A DNA stretch of 64,000 nt from Stygiolobus caldivivus (GTDB lineage Archaea; Thermoproteota; Thermoprotei_A; Sulfolobales; Sulfolobaceae), in contig NZ_AP024597.1 of NCBI RefSeq assembly GCF_019704315.1, forward strand, positions 868,001-932,000. The letters are read 5' to 3'. The position numbers and the translations under genes are program-made. The notes beneath the pieces were generated by a model that had not been told where the DNA came from, did no database searches, and saw only the letters and a program-made list of their open reading frames with translations. Positions 35,334 through 43,920 of the stretch are shown here, in pieces (within the stretch, counting starts at the first letter, position 1; each line of letters starts with the position of its first letter).

Positions 35334-35675
35334 ATGAGCGAGGCAAAACTCGATAGGTTGATGAAAATAAAGGGAACGATAGCAGCTGGTCATTTTTCAG
35401 CAGACGGAAAACTACTGGGGTACAAAGGTGACATACCCAAAGAAATAGCGGAACTGGTAGCTAAGATGTGTGCGGCGAATACAATGATGGGCAGTATGGA
35501 AGCCGAAGGGTTTACCATGTTGACCAAGATGAAATGGACACCGTTCCACGGGTGGGCTGTAGCTGCAGGTGACTACGCAGTATGCGTGATGGGGCACTAC
35601 GGGATATTCGTGAAACTAGATGAAGCCGACTTCAACCTAATATTCAAAGAGTTAGGAGAAGTAGCTAGAGAGTGA
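35334..35675 (+). CDS. DUF2173 family protein
   Basis: The 113-residue protein of the DUF2173 type (roadblock-like fold) opens LDRLMKIKGTIAAGHFSADG, followed by GYKGDIPKEIAELVAKMCAA and GWAVAAGDYAVCVMG. These proteins are found in thermophilic archaea and sulfur-oxidising bacteria; their role is not established. The gene is monocistronic with a TTATATAAATGG-type box about 30 bases before ATG. It is followed 38 bases later by a MITE. Confidence 0.8.
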   Translation: MSEAKLDRLMKIKGTIAAGHFSADGKLLGYKGDIPKEIAELVAKMCAANTMMGSMEAEGFTMLTKMKWTPFHGWAVAAGDYAVCVMGHYGIFVKLDEADFNLIFKELGEVARE

Positions 35676-35712
35676 AAACCGGGAAAGCAATTAGTTTTTT
35701 TTATATTTGATT

Positions 35713-35816
35713 TTATACTTTGTTAAGGACTAAAGGGTAAGGCGTATTCTCTTGTTTAGTGAATTTTTACCCCTACACTAACGGCATTGTTGCCCTTTAT
35801 TAACTGCCGGGTATAA
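35713..35816. mobile_element. MITE-like inverted-repeat element, copy 4, truncating a HEPN gene
   Basis: The 104-base element aligns end to end with 4559-4663. Its arms are TTATACTTTGTTAAGGACTA then AAGGGTAAG, and GCCCTTTATTAACTGCCGGG then TATAA. On its right it abuts the HEPN remnant, whose reading frame runs into the element and there loses its family resemblance. Confidence 0.82.
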
Positions 35817-36020
35817 TAAGTGAGGTATCGAATAGCCTCTTTTTTTTCGATGCCTTGGAACTGCAATAAACCTTTAACTGCTTTTTCTACACGTTGCTGA
35901 GGAAGAAAGCATGAGTTCGTAATATCCTCCAGAGTTTGCAAAACGGGCTTCTTCCAGGTCCCTCTCAGCTTGCTTTAACCAATCCTCTACTCTCTTCGCT
36001 AGACATAGTATAATTAACAT
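35817..36020 (-). pseudogene. HEPN domain gene, frameshifted and truncated by MITE
   Basis: On the minus strand from ATG 36020 the frame reads MLIILCLAKRVEDWLKQAER then DLEEARFANSGGYYELM, a typical HEPN N terminus. It must then change frame to continue CFLPQQRVEKAVKGLLQFQG, also typical, before reaching the MITE at 35816. The protein would normally be about 120-135 residues; only about 67 codons remain. No nucleotidyltransferase partner is left beside it. The decay order (frameshift or insertion first) is unknown. Confidence 0.7.
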
Positions 36021-36255
36021 GTTTTAGGTGTTAACGGGTTTTGGAAGAGTTCGTACTAAAAATTTACATTATATTTCTTTTTTATAATAATTTGAATTAG
36101 CTATCTTATAACAACTTTAGCCCTTTATTAAATGAGGTTTTATTATACTCTTTGCTAGTCTAATCCTTCTCAAGTCAGTCATATCACCATCTGTCCGGAG
36201 ATTATCGGTTCTGTCTTCAGCAAGCATATATAATTATGTAATCACATAATTTCAC

Positions 36256-36474
36256 GTGAAATCAACAATAAGTGTGAGCGAAGAGGTCAAAGAACTGCTT
36301 GAAAGGAAGAAAAAAGAAATGGAGGTCAAGTTAGGTAAACCTTTAACCTGGGATGAATTTTTCCAAGAAGTACTTAAGGGAGAGAACGTACCTACGTTAA
36401 CTGAGGAGGTGGAGACGCTGAAAAGGCTGGTACTAGAGGACAGGGAGAATTGGAAAGTAAGAGAGTTTGCTTAG
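36256..36474 (+). CDS. VapB-type antitoxin
   Basis: The 72-residue antitoxin candidate starts at GTG. The N terminus STISVSEEVKELLERKKKEM resembles a ribbon-helix-helix DNA-binding strand and helix. The C-terminal half is an acidic helix (TLTEEVETLKRLVLEDRENW) that would wrap the toxin. It overlaps the PIN-domain gene by 25 bases, the classic vapBC order. Autoregulation through its own promoter (TATAATTATG-like sequence just upstream) is expected from the family. Confidence 0.8.
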   Translation: MKSTISVSEEVKELLERKKKEMEVKLGKPLTWDEFFQEVLKGENVPTLTEEVETLKRLVLEDRENWKVREFA

Positions 36475-36817
36475 ACTCTGACATACTTATCGGCTCTTTT
36501 AAAGGAGACCCTAGAGGGGCCATAGGTTATTATACTACATGTGTCAACCTTTGTGAGTACTTAAGGGGGATGGGGTTTATAGGGAAAAACGTAGATGGGT
36601 TTAAGGTCTGGATTGAGGCCAACCTTACCGTACTGTGTATACACAATAGTCCTTTAAAAATAGCCTCAAGGGTTTATACAGACCTAAGACAAAAAAATTA
36701 GTAGAAGACCCAGACCTACTCATAGCTTCCATATGCATAGCAAATAACCTAGCTTTAAGGACTAACAACAAGAAACATTTTAGAAGATTGGAAGAATATG
36801 GGCTAAGGCTCATCTGA
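36450..36817 (+). CDS. VapC-type PIN toxin, split by a -1 frame change
   Basis: The PIN-domain RNase has its first Asp in VCLDSDILIGSF and the conserved Glu in CVNLCEYLRG. In the zero frame it stops after 83 residues at TAG 36699-36701. Reading -1 from T36698 continues with LVEDPDLLIASICIANNLAL then RTNNKKHFRRLEEYGLRLI to TGA 36815-36817. This restores the third acidic residue and gives a normal 122-residue VapC. The break falls exactly on the slippery heptamer at 36692-36698. Start is TTG 36450. It may be programmed frameshifting, transcript slippage on the A7 run, or a plain mutation. Confidence 0.75.
36692..36698 (+). promoter_or_regulatory. A_AAA_AAT slippery heptamer in vapC
   Basis: In the zero frame the codons are CAA AAA AAT followed at once by TAG, so the tRNAs on AAA and AAT could slip back one base. 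The same heptamer type is known from the -1 programmed frameshift in the alpha-fucosidase gene of Saccharolobus solfataricus. Slippage by one base here gives the intact PIN domain. Confidence 0.6.
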
Positions 36818-36999
36818 TTTTCTCATGGCCTTAAACCTTGAACCCAGTGCACCTTTCGAGCCCTAGAATTAGCTAGTACAACATTTAGCTATCTTTGATA
36901 CCATTTTGTGCATTAAGAGTAGCTTTATAGTCCAACTAGCCCTATAATTAATTATATTTGTACATTTATATATTAAATAAAATAAAAAAACAAATTATA

Positions 37000-38109
37000 T
37001 TAAATTGACATGTTATCTGTGAAATACTGTAACCCTTCTCTCCTGAGTACTTTATAAATTATCCCGAGTTGCACTTCATCAGTACCTTCTCCTATCCTGG
37101 TCAGCCTTACGTCCCTATAAGCCCTCTCGGACTTGCTCCCTTTTGCATAGCCTAACCCTCCCATTATCTGCACAGCTCTATCCACTACCTCAGTCGCTAC
37201 CTTGGTCGACACATACTTTAAAACTGCGATCCTGCCCTCGTCTTTAAACACGTCCTCGGCCTTAACGAAGGACTTTAACATCGTATTTAACGACGAGAGC
37301 TTCGCTACCGCATCTGCGATATACCACTGTATCCCCTGCTTGTCCGCCAGTTTACTACCGAAGAGCTCCCTCTCTTGGGCCCAGCTTATCGCCTCTTCCA
37401 CAGCCCCTTCGGCTAGACCTATCGCAATGGCAGAAATCGCGACCCTCCCGACTAAGAGCGCGTACTTTACCACCTCCCACCCCCCGTCTACACCTCCAAT
37501 AACGCTCTTGGCTTCGCACCCGTTAAATTCTACTTCTGCAGTACCCGTCCCCCTATTACCCATGACCTCTATTTTATCCACCTTAGTACAAGGCCCTCTC
37601 TCCACTAAAAACGTAGTTATCGACTTCAGTCCTTTATCACCTGTTTTAGCGGCGACAATAAACACGTCAGCATATAGTCCTTGCGTAGTCCACATCTTCT
37701 TCCCCTTTATTACCCACCTCCCGTTCTGTCTCTCAGCCCTCGTCCTTATTGAAGCGACGTCACTCCCTCCCTGAGGTTCACTGAGGGCAAAACCTCCGAT
37801 CAGTTCCCCCTTAGAGAGCTTTTCGACAATTTCCTTTTCGTCCCCGTACACCCTGAGAGGTTCGGTAACCAATTCTCCCTGAGCGTCTTGGATTAAGGCG
37901 ACAGAACCGCTGGATTTGGAGACCTCTTTTAAAATTAAGCTAGTCTCAAGTAAGTTGAGGCCCTCCGCCATCGGGGCCAGGAACCCCATTTCTCCCATTT
38001 TCCTCACCAGTTCTCGGGGGTACCAGTCCTCTCTGTCGACCTTAACAGCTACCGGTTCAACATACCTTTTTACGAATTCCCTTACGGAGGACAACAAAAG
38101 TTCACTCAT
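37000..38109 (-). CDS. Acyl-CoA dehydrogenase
   Basis: This 369-residue flavoprotein oxidises acyl-CoA to enoyl-CoA. Typical segments are GGFALSEPQGGSDVASIRTR, KMWTTQGLYADVFIVAAKTG, and near the C terminus QIMGGLGYAKGSKSERAYRD, followed by RIGEGTDEVQLGII, which supplies the FAD contact and catalytic region. It is divergent from the acyl-CoA synthetase gene 38188 with 78 bases between starts, so the pair probably shares control. It fits as the first step after acid activation. Confidence 0.92.
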   Translation of the reverse strand: MSELLLSSVREFVKRYVEPVAVKVDREDWYPRELVRKMGEMGFLAPMAEGLNLLETSLILKEVSKSSGSVALIQDAQGELVTEPLRVYGDEKEIVEKLSKGELIGGFALSEPQGGSDVASIRTRAERQNGRWVIKGKKMWTTQGLYADVFIVAAKTGDKGLKSITTFLVERGPCTKVDKIEVMGNRGTGTAEVEFNGCEAKSVIGGVDGGWEVVKYALLVGRVAISAIAIGLAEGAVEEAISWAQERELFGSKLADKQGIQWYIADAVAKLSSLNTMLKSFVKAEDVFKDEGRIAVLKYVSTKVATEVVDRAVQIMGGLGYAKGSKSERAYRDVRLTRIGEGTDEVQLGIIYKVLRREGLQYFTDNMSI

Positions 38110-38187
38110 AAATTAAAATTAGAATTAATTATTAATAAATAAATGTTCAAAGTAAACTATATATTGTAATTAACGTAATATAATTTT

Positions 38188-40050
38188 ATGGAAGCCAAGT
38201 TTTACGGGCTAGAAAAAGTGATAAGGGAATGGGAGGAAGCGAAAAGAGACCCGGAGAAGTTCTGGGCTGATAAGTCCAAAGTCCTCACTTGGTTCAGGAG
38301 ACCGGATAAAATAATTGAAGGACAGCCCCCGTTCGAGAAATGGTTCGTAAATGGTTTTCTTAATATTTCTTATAACGCTGTAGACCGTCACTTACCCGAT
38401 AAAGCAGAAAAAGTAGCTTTTTACTGGGTTAACGAGAGGCTGGAAAGTAAGGCGATATCTTATAGGGACCTATACTGTGAGGTAAACAGAGCTGCCTATG
38501 TCCTCAGGGAACTCGGAGTCAAAAGAGGAGATTCGGTATCATTACTCATGCCCAGTATCCCCGAGGCATTGTACTTCTCCCTGGCTGCCCATAGGCTCGG
38601 GGCGACTCTCGTGATCCATTATGTAGGCCTGAGTGCTGAGACATTAAGTTATAGGCTGAACGACTGTGATTCAAAGGTCATGGTCGTCGCAAGTAAGGGC
38701 TTCAGAAACGGTAACGAGATCAGGATAAAGGACTTTGTAGACAAACTCCTTAATGAGTATAAAACTCCAGTTGAAAAACTGCTGGTAGTTAAGAGGGGGT
38801 ATGATGACTTTAACGTCAACAGCAGGGACGTAATATATGAGGAGGTAAAACCGAGGGGCAGAGTGGAAGTAGACCCGGTAGCTGTAGAGTCCAACGAGAC
38901 AGCTACGATATACTATACCTCGGGGACTACCGGGAGGCCTAAGGGCCTGACCCACTCAAATGGCGGGTACTTGGTAGCGTTAAACACGGCATTTAAGTCT
39001 ATCTTCAGCCCTAAAGGAGATGACGTCTGGTGGACTATATCGGAACTGGGGTGGCCTGTCTGGCCCATGGCTAACGTATACGTAATTCCTGTACTCGGTT
39101 TAACGGGGGTGCTATTTGAGGGGTTTGTAGGGTATAAATCCGACCTCTTCTCGAGGATAATTGAGAGGTTCGGGGTCTCCTTGGTCTGGTCTTCGACCAC
39201 GACCTTGTACACGCTCAAAAGCCTCGGTGAGGAGTCCGTAAAGTCAGGGGACCTCTCATCACTTAGGATGATATTGAACACGGGAGAGCCCCTGAACGTG
39301 GGGGCGTGGAAGTGGTTAAGGGAGCACTTACCTGCCGTCTATATCGCCGACGCGTATTGGATGACGGAACACCTCTACCCGGTCGCCGCCACCCCGTTCG
39401 GGATAGCGGAAATACCGTACAAGCCTGGGTCTGCAGGCTCAAAGTTCCCCGGGTCAGAGTTTATAGTAGTCGACGATGAAGGGAGACCTTTACCCCCAAA
39501 GAGTAAGGGTTACATTGTACTGAGGCCTAACAACCCGGCGTTAGCTAAGATGCATAAAGACCTGAACGGGGAGAAGATGGTCAAGACGTATTGGTCCAGG
39601 TTTCAGGGCTACTTTTACACCGGAGATTACGGCTATGTAGATGAGGACGGCTACTTGTACGTCTTAGGTAGAGCTGACGACGTCATAAGTTCCGGTGAAA
39701 GGATCGGTACAATGGAAGTGGAGAGTGTAGTCGTAACTCACCCTGCAGTCGCTGAAGCTGCTGCCGTAGGGTATAAAAAGGAGGGCGGAGAGGGGATTTT
39801 AGTAGTCGTCGTACCCAAAAAAGGAGTATCGGAAAGCCACCAACTTGAAAACGAGATAAAAGAGTACCTAAGGAACAGCGGGTACATAATTGACAGAGTC
39901 GTGTTCGTGAGGAGGTTACCTAAGACTAAGAGCGGTAAGATAATGAGGAGGCTATTAAGGGCGTTGGCGAGAGGAGAGGAAATAGGGGACGTATCAACTC
40001 TCGATGACCCTTCAGTACTTGAGGAGTTGAGGAAGGTATTAGCGCAATAG
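38188..40050 (+). CDS. Acetyl/propionyl-type acyl-CoA synthetase (AMP-forming)
   Basis: The 620-residue ANL-superfamily enzyme shows an N-terminal ACS cap (WFRRPDKIIEGQPPFEKWF), the P-loop YYTSGTTGRPKGLTHSNGG, the hinge YTGDYGYVDEDGYLYVLGRA followed by DDVISSGERIG, and the catalytic Lys in PKTKSGKIMRRLLRAL. It belongs to the acetyl-CoA synthetase family by length and cap domain, but the acid used is unknown. A CTATATATTG box about 25-30 bases before ATG fits a leaderless transcript. Its stop overlaps the reading frame of the amidohydrolase. Confidence 0.92.
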   Translation: MEAKFYGLEKVIREWEEAKRDPEKFWADKSKVLTWFRRPDKIIEGQPPFEKWFVNGFLNISYNAVDRHLPDKAEKVAFYWVNERLESKAISYRDLYCEVNRAAYVLRELGVKRGDSVSLLMPSIPEALYFSLAAHRLGATLVIHYVGLSAETLSYRLNDCDSKVMVVASKGFRNGNEIRIKDFVDKLLNEYKTPVEKLLVVKRGYDDFNVNSRDVIYEEVKPRGRVEVDPVAVESNETATIYYTSGTTGRPKGLTHSNGGYLVALNTAFKSIFSPKGDDVWWTISELGWPVWPMANVYVIPVLGLTGVLFEGFVGYKSDLFSRIIERFGVSLVWSSTTTLYTLKSLGEESVKSGDLSSLRMILNTGEPLNVGAWKWLREHLPAVYIADAYWMTEHLYPVAATPFGIAEIPYKPGSAGSKFPGSEFIVVDDEGRPLPPKSKGYIVLRPNNPALAKMHKDLNGEKMVKTYWSRFQGYFYTGDYGYVDEDGYLYVLGRADDVISSGERIGTMEVESVVVTHPAVAEAAAVGYKKEGGEGILVVVVPKKGVSESHQLENEIKEYLRNSGYIIDRVVFVRRLPKTKSGKIMRRLLRALARGEEIGDVSTLDDPSVLEELRKVLAQ

Positions 40051-40853
40051 ACTTTCACTTTCACGCCCCGGTTAAAGAATTCCTTAACTACTTGGGTGAG
40101 TATGCGGAGCCCGCCCTGAGGTACTTTAACGCTAAGGTAGAGGTTAAAGACCTCAGGCAGACCTTAGACGAAATGGAGACTATAGGTATTAAAAGGGTAG
40201 TCATACTGCCTATAGACTCTACGACATTTCTCGGGAGGGGGATCCCTAACCGGCTTATAGGTGAGATCAGGGACCCGAGGGTGGTCAAGTTCGTCTCGGT
40301 AGACCCACTTAAGCAGAGTGCCCAAGAAGAACTGGAAAAAGCTATAAAGGAAATAGAGCCCCAAGGAGTGAAATTTCACCCCCAGCTGCAGGGTTTCCAC
40401 CCCTTAGACGAAAGGGCTATGAAGCTGTACGAGGTGGTAGAGAGGCACGGTCTAATAGCTGTTTTCCATACCGGGACTTCGGGGATAGGGGCCGGAGTGA
40501 GGTCGGGTATAAGGTTGGACTACGGGAGGCCTATTTATTTTGACGAAATAGCCGTAAGGTTCCCCGAGTTAAAGATAGTCTTGGCCCATTTCGGGTGGCC
40601 GTGGACTGAAGAAGCGTTAGCGATAGCTTTACATAAACCTAATGTCTACGTGGATCTGTCAGGTTGGGCACCGAAGTACATACCTAGAGCTGTCTGGGAT
40701 AACGCTAAGAGGCTCTCCGAGAAATTACTCTTCGGTTCAGACTTTCCTTTAGTAAGCCCTCAGAGGTGGCTTAAAGAATTTGAGGCTATACCCTTAGACG
40801 GGGACATAAAGAGGAAGATAATGAAGGGTAACGCAGAAAAGCTATTACGGTAG
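40038..40853 (+). CDS. Amidohydrolase-2 family protein, start codon non-canonical
   Basis: This metal-dependent TIM-barrel hydrolase or decarboxylase has GVKFHPQLQGFHPLDERAM, VFHTGTSG, VLAHFGWPW and FGSDFPLVSP with metal ligands. The family's first H-x-H pair is encoded at 40050-40067 (DFHFHAPVKEF), upstream of the first standard start (TTG 40092). The frame is closed by TGA at 40020-40022, and between that stop and the pair there is no ATG, GTG or TTG; only ATT 40038 or ATA 40047 could serve. I annotate from ATT 40038. The frame overlaps the synthetase stop, suggesting coupled translation. Confidence 0.72.
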   Translation: MSAIDFHFHAPVKEFLNYLGEYAEPALRYFNAKVEVKDLRQTLDEMETIGIKRVVILPIDSTTFLGRGIPNRLIGEIRDPRVVKFVSVDPLKQSAQEELEKAIKEIEPQGVKFHPQLQGFHPLDERAMKLYEVVERHGLIAVFHTGTSGIGAGVRSGIRLDYGRPIYFDEIAVRFPELKIVLAHFGWPWTEEALAIALHKPNVYVDLSGWAPKYIPRAVWDNAKRLSEKLLFGSDFPLVSPQRWLKEFEAIPLDGDIKRKIMKGNAEKLLR

Positions 40854-42317
40854 TTATTCGGGAGGGATTTCCTTATACACTTCCTTTAGTTCTATCCCCT
40901 GTCTTTTCCTGACCTTCTGTGCGACAAAATAAACTGTAGACCCTACAATCGGCGGTATCATTATCGTGACGAAGTCGAATACAGTATTTCCCTCAAATAT
41001 AACACTCCCGAACGGTCTGTCTACGAGGCCGTAGACTACTGACATTATGACCACTAGTACCAAGGACATCAAGGACGCAATAGCCGTGACCATGATCCTC
41101 CTGTCCTCTCTCCCGTATTTTATTGACGCTATTGCGACGACCAAGTAGTTCCATATCACAAACCATAACCCATCGACTGCAAAACTGACAGAGTACCCCA
41201 AGTACACTTCGATATAGTTGAACAGCATTGAAAGGACTAACGTAAATGTTACCGAGTACACCGGGATCCCTCTCCTTATTTCAGCAAAAAATGAGGGGAG
41301 TACTCTATCGAAGGAAAGGGAGAAAAGCACCCTCGAAGAGGCTCCTACATTTATCATTGCATAGAGGACGTACCAGCTTAAGGACGACACCACCAAAAAG
41401 AGTACAATTAGGGGGAGGTTTAAGAACGGGTAAACACCGAAAGATAAGAGGGATGACGTGGACAGGGGTAAATCCCAGCCGTTAAGGACGTAGTTTATGT
41501 ATTGGGCTTTCCCGAACAAGCGTTCTATCCCTATTACTAAGAGGAGGGCCAGTAAGGTAGCTACGGCATAAGATATCAGGTACCCTGCTAGGAAACTTTT
41601 CCTGCTCTTTTTTATCTCTCCTGCAAAGAAGGCAGGGGCGTTCGCGAAAGCAAACATTGATAATACAAACATAGAGGACAAGGAAAGGGTCTGTGCATTG
41701 AGGTTTAGGTCAGAAGCGACTGCGTGGCCTCCTGCACCGAATAGACCGCCCAGCATTATTAAGGTCCCGATAATCTGTAATACCGTGAGGTACCTAAACG
41801 TCTTTACAAAGACCTTTTCAGATATAGATAACGCAAAAATAGAGAGTATTACTACTGTCGTAACGGAGAAGAGGTAAAGCGGAGTGGAGAGGATAGAGCT
41901 AGCTACGGCAAAAAGGGCCTTGTCCCTTAACACGTACCCTAAGGACTGTAGCCCGGGTACTATCACCATAAGGACCTCAAGCATTGCCAGGACGGGGAAC
42001 CCCATGGAAAAAGCCATCACCAAGGACATCCCTAAGATAGTCCCTGCGTAAGGGCCTAAAGCCCTTGAGACAAACACGTAGTCTCCTCCAGACCGCGGTA
42101 TCAGGACGGTAAGGAGGTAATAGTTTAGGACTAAGGGGGTCATGAGGAGTGCACCTAGGAGTACTGATACTGTCCAGCTGGCCTCGGGGAGGAAGGCTGA
42201 CACGAACAGGGGGTAGGCTACTCCAGCCGCGGGCCCTAAAAATGAGAAATTAAGTGCAAACGCGTCAAACGCGTTAAATTCCCTCACAAACCCAGACGAC
42301 TCCCTGAGGAATTTCAT
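40854..42317 (-). CDS. APC-family amino acid/organic cation permease
   Basis: The 487-residue transporter has about 12-13 spans. Family features are the opening FREFNAFDAFALNFSFLGP (read from residue 13), the PRSGGDYVFVSRALGP loop in the second span, and a long hydrophobic middle. It ends directly against the stop of the convergent amidohydrolase gene. The substrate cannot be read; its neighbours (acyl-CoA enzymes, dioxygenase) suggest import of an amino-acid-like or aromatic growth substrate. Confidence 0.88.
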   Translation of the reverse strand: MKFLRESSGFVREFNAFDAFALNFSFLGPAAGVAYPLFVSAFLPEASWTVSVLLGALLMTPLVLNYYLLTVLIPRSGGDYVFVSRALGPYAGTILGMSLVMAFSMGFPVLAMLEVLMVIVPGLQSLGYVLRDKALFAVASSILSTPLYLFSVTTVVILSIFALSISEKVFVKTFRYLTVLQIIGTLIMLGGLFGAGGHAVASDLNLNAQTLSLSSMFVLSMFAFANAPAFFAGEIKKSRKSFLAGYLISYAVATLLALLLVIGIERLFGKAQYINYVLNGWDLPLSTSSLLSFGVYPFLNLPLIVLFLVVSSLSWYVLYAMINVGASSRVLFSLSFDRVLPSFFAEIRRGIPVYSVTFTLVLSMLFNYIEVYLGYSVSFAVDGLWFVIWNYLVVAIASIKYGREDRRIMVTAIASLMSLVLVVIMSVVYGLVDRPFGSVIFEGNTVFDFVTIMIPPIVGSTVYFVAQKVRKRQGIELKEVYKEIPPE

Positions 42318-42544
42318 AAGAGCAAGGATTTGCCCAGTATCTTAAAAGTTTTTCCTTGGTGCGAGCACTAGAAGCTAAGTTATTTGTGAAAAAGCATAAG
42401 GAGATAATAGAAATAAAACCGAAACACCCTAACTTTTTTGGGTCGTCCACGTCTCCCCTTTTGTTAAGTCTGTAATTACACGGTTTTGATAAGTGTCCTA
42501 TGCGTAACTTAGTGGTTAAAAACTTAGTCTGAGAAGTAATTTTT

Positions 42545-43300
42545 ATGTTAGGGCTTTTGGCAAGTCACGGGTCTCCTACTATCTTGACTGAAGAGGTGGA
42601 GTGGAAAAAAGAATTACAAAGGATAGGTAAGGAGATACGCGAGACTTATAACCCCGGTGTGGTGCTGGTCTTTTCTCCCCATTTTATTTCATGGAGTAAT
42701 GAAAATTTTGTGGAGATAGGAAATAAACTTAGGTGTATCCAGGACTTTTACGGGTTCCCTGAGGAGCTATACAAGTTCTGCTATGAAGCTGAGAACGACG
42801 TGGAGTTAGCGGAAACCCTCAGTTCTTTCTTGACCCCCGACAGTAGGTGGGGCCTAGACCACGGGGCGTGGATACCCCTTTACTACATGTTCCCGGAAGG
42901 GATAAGGGTAGTAACAGTATCTATAAGTAACAAAAGCCATGAGGAACATTACCAGCTGGGGAAAAGGATAGGTGAGGTTCTTAGGGACTCCGGTAGGAGG
43001 CCTCTGGTGCTGGCGACTAGTTCTCCGACCCACAGGCTTGACCTATACTACCTTAGTGTAAGACCGAGACCTACCATGTTCGACTTAATCCTCCAAGACC
43101 TTATCGACGGGGGGAGGTTTGACGAAATAGTAAATGCTTACAAGGTCTATGCTAAGGAGTTTAAGGAAGCGATGCCAGAAGGTGAGCTAAAAACCCTTGA
43201 TATGCTTTTAGGCGTAGTACAGCCCAGCAAGGGAAAGGTTATCGCTTATGATACTCCTTGGCCCGGAGTGAGTATGATGTTGGCTAGTTTTAATTCATGA
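42545..43300 (+). CDS. Class III extradiol ring-opening dioxygenase family (LigB-like)
   Basis: The 251-residue protein has LASHGSPTIL with metal-binding His8, VFSPHFISW with His46, and LDHGAWIPLYYM with His106, the layout of LigB/DODA-type non-haem iron dioxygenases. A later region PLVLATSSPTHRLD holds another His. The members act on catechols or L-DOPA-like rings; the substrate here is unknown. It is monocistronic and its end overlaps the convergent gene by 6 bases. It could open an aromatic ring for the CoA enzymes nearby, which is inference. Confidence 0.85.
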   Translation: MLGLLASHGSPTILTEEVEWKKELQRIGKEIRETYNPGVVLVFSPHFISWSNENFVEIGNKLRCIQDFYGFPEELYKFCYEAENDVELAETLSSFLTPDSRWGLDHGAWIPLYYMFPEGIRVVTVSISNKSHEEHYQLGKRIGEVLRDSGRRPLVLATSSPTHRLDLYYLSVRPRPTMFDLILQDLIDGGRFDEIVNAYKVYAKEFKEAMPEGELKTLDMLLGVVQPSKGKVIAYDTPWPGVSMMLASFNS

Positions 43301-43639
43301 CTTGTTGAGGAACGCGTCTAAGAACTCCCTTTCGCTCTGGTCAAACTTAACTTGGCGGTCACCGTGGACGTATTCCCAGACCTTTACGGCAGAGCTCAGT
43401 ACGACCCCTTCACCGAAGTGCCTAACTATCCCCATGAGGTGCTCGCACGAGCCTACCAGTACCCCACTCGCGTCCCCTTCATAGATCACGCCTTTAGAAG
43501 TTAGGGCGAATTGTGATACGTCATAGTGGTTCTTAATGGCAAAAAGGAAGCTTAGGGAATCAGCCACGTATCTATCACCTATTGACAGTCTCATACACCT
43601 GACTAATCCTCCGAAATCGAATGTCTGGACGGGTAACAT
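43295..43639 (-). CDS. Hypothetical protein
   Basis: The 114-residue protein has no recognised family. Predicted mixed alpha/beta: SIGDRYVADSLSFLFAIKNH, then VSQFALTSKGVIYEGDASGV, then a helical C terminus. Two Cys and two His are scattered (MRLS..SCEHLMGIVRHF). The start may be the ATG at residue 17. A TATATAATTAATG-like region before the start fits a promoter. It is convergent with the dioxygenase gene. Confidence 0.6.
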   Translation of the reverse strand: MLPVQTFDFGGLVRCMRLSIGDRYVADSLSFLFAIKNHYDVSQFALTSKGVIYEGDASGVLVGSCEHLMGIVRHFGEGVVLSSAVKVWEYVHGDRQVKFDQSEREFLDAFLNKS

Positions 43640-43803
43640 TAATTATATAGTTGTCTTGGAATACCATTTTTATTAGACAGCCTATGTTAAGGTCGACAAT
43701 CCGGTACTATCGATTTAGAGAAAGATGGGTATTACGCACGTCATACAGCGAAACCGCTTATAAAAAATAGAGGTTTGGGCTTCATTGGATTTCATATCAA
43801 TCC

Positions 43804-43920
43804 TTAGACTTCGCCAGAGTCACGGGGCATAGCTCCACTCATTCCCCTCCGCCCTTTAGCGGGATAACCAAAGACTTGCACCCGCAGAATGTCACGTATG
43901 GGGGACTCGCACACCTTGAG
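43804..43920 (-). pseudogene. Possible C-terminal remnant of a TnpB-like transposon protein
   Basis: The minus-strand frame ends KGRRGMSGAMPRDSGEV then TAA at 43804-43806. Just past it comes GATTGATATGAAATCC, which loosely recalls the ATTGAAATGAAA end of the 85-277 repeat. This is the layout of an IS605-type tnpB tail and element end, but upstream codons carry stops. The rest of 43640-44832 (about 1.2 kb) shows no intact gene. Confidence 0.3.
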
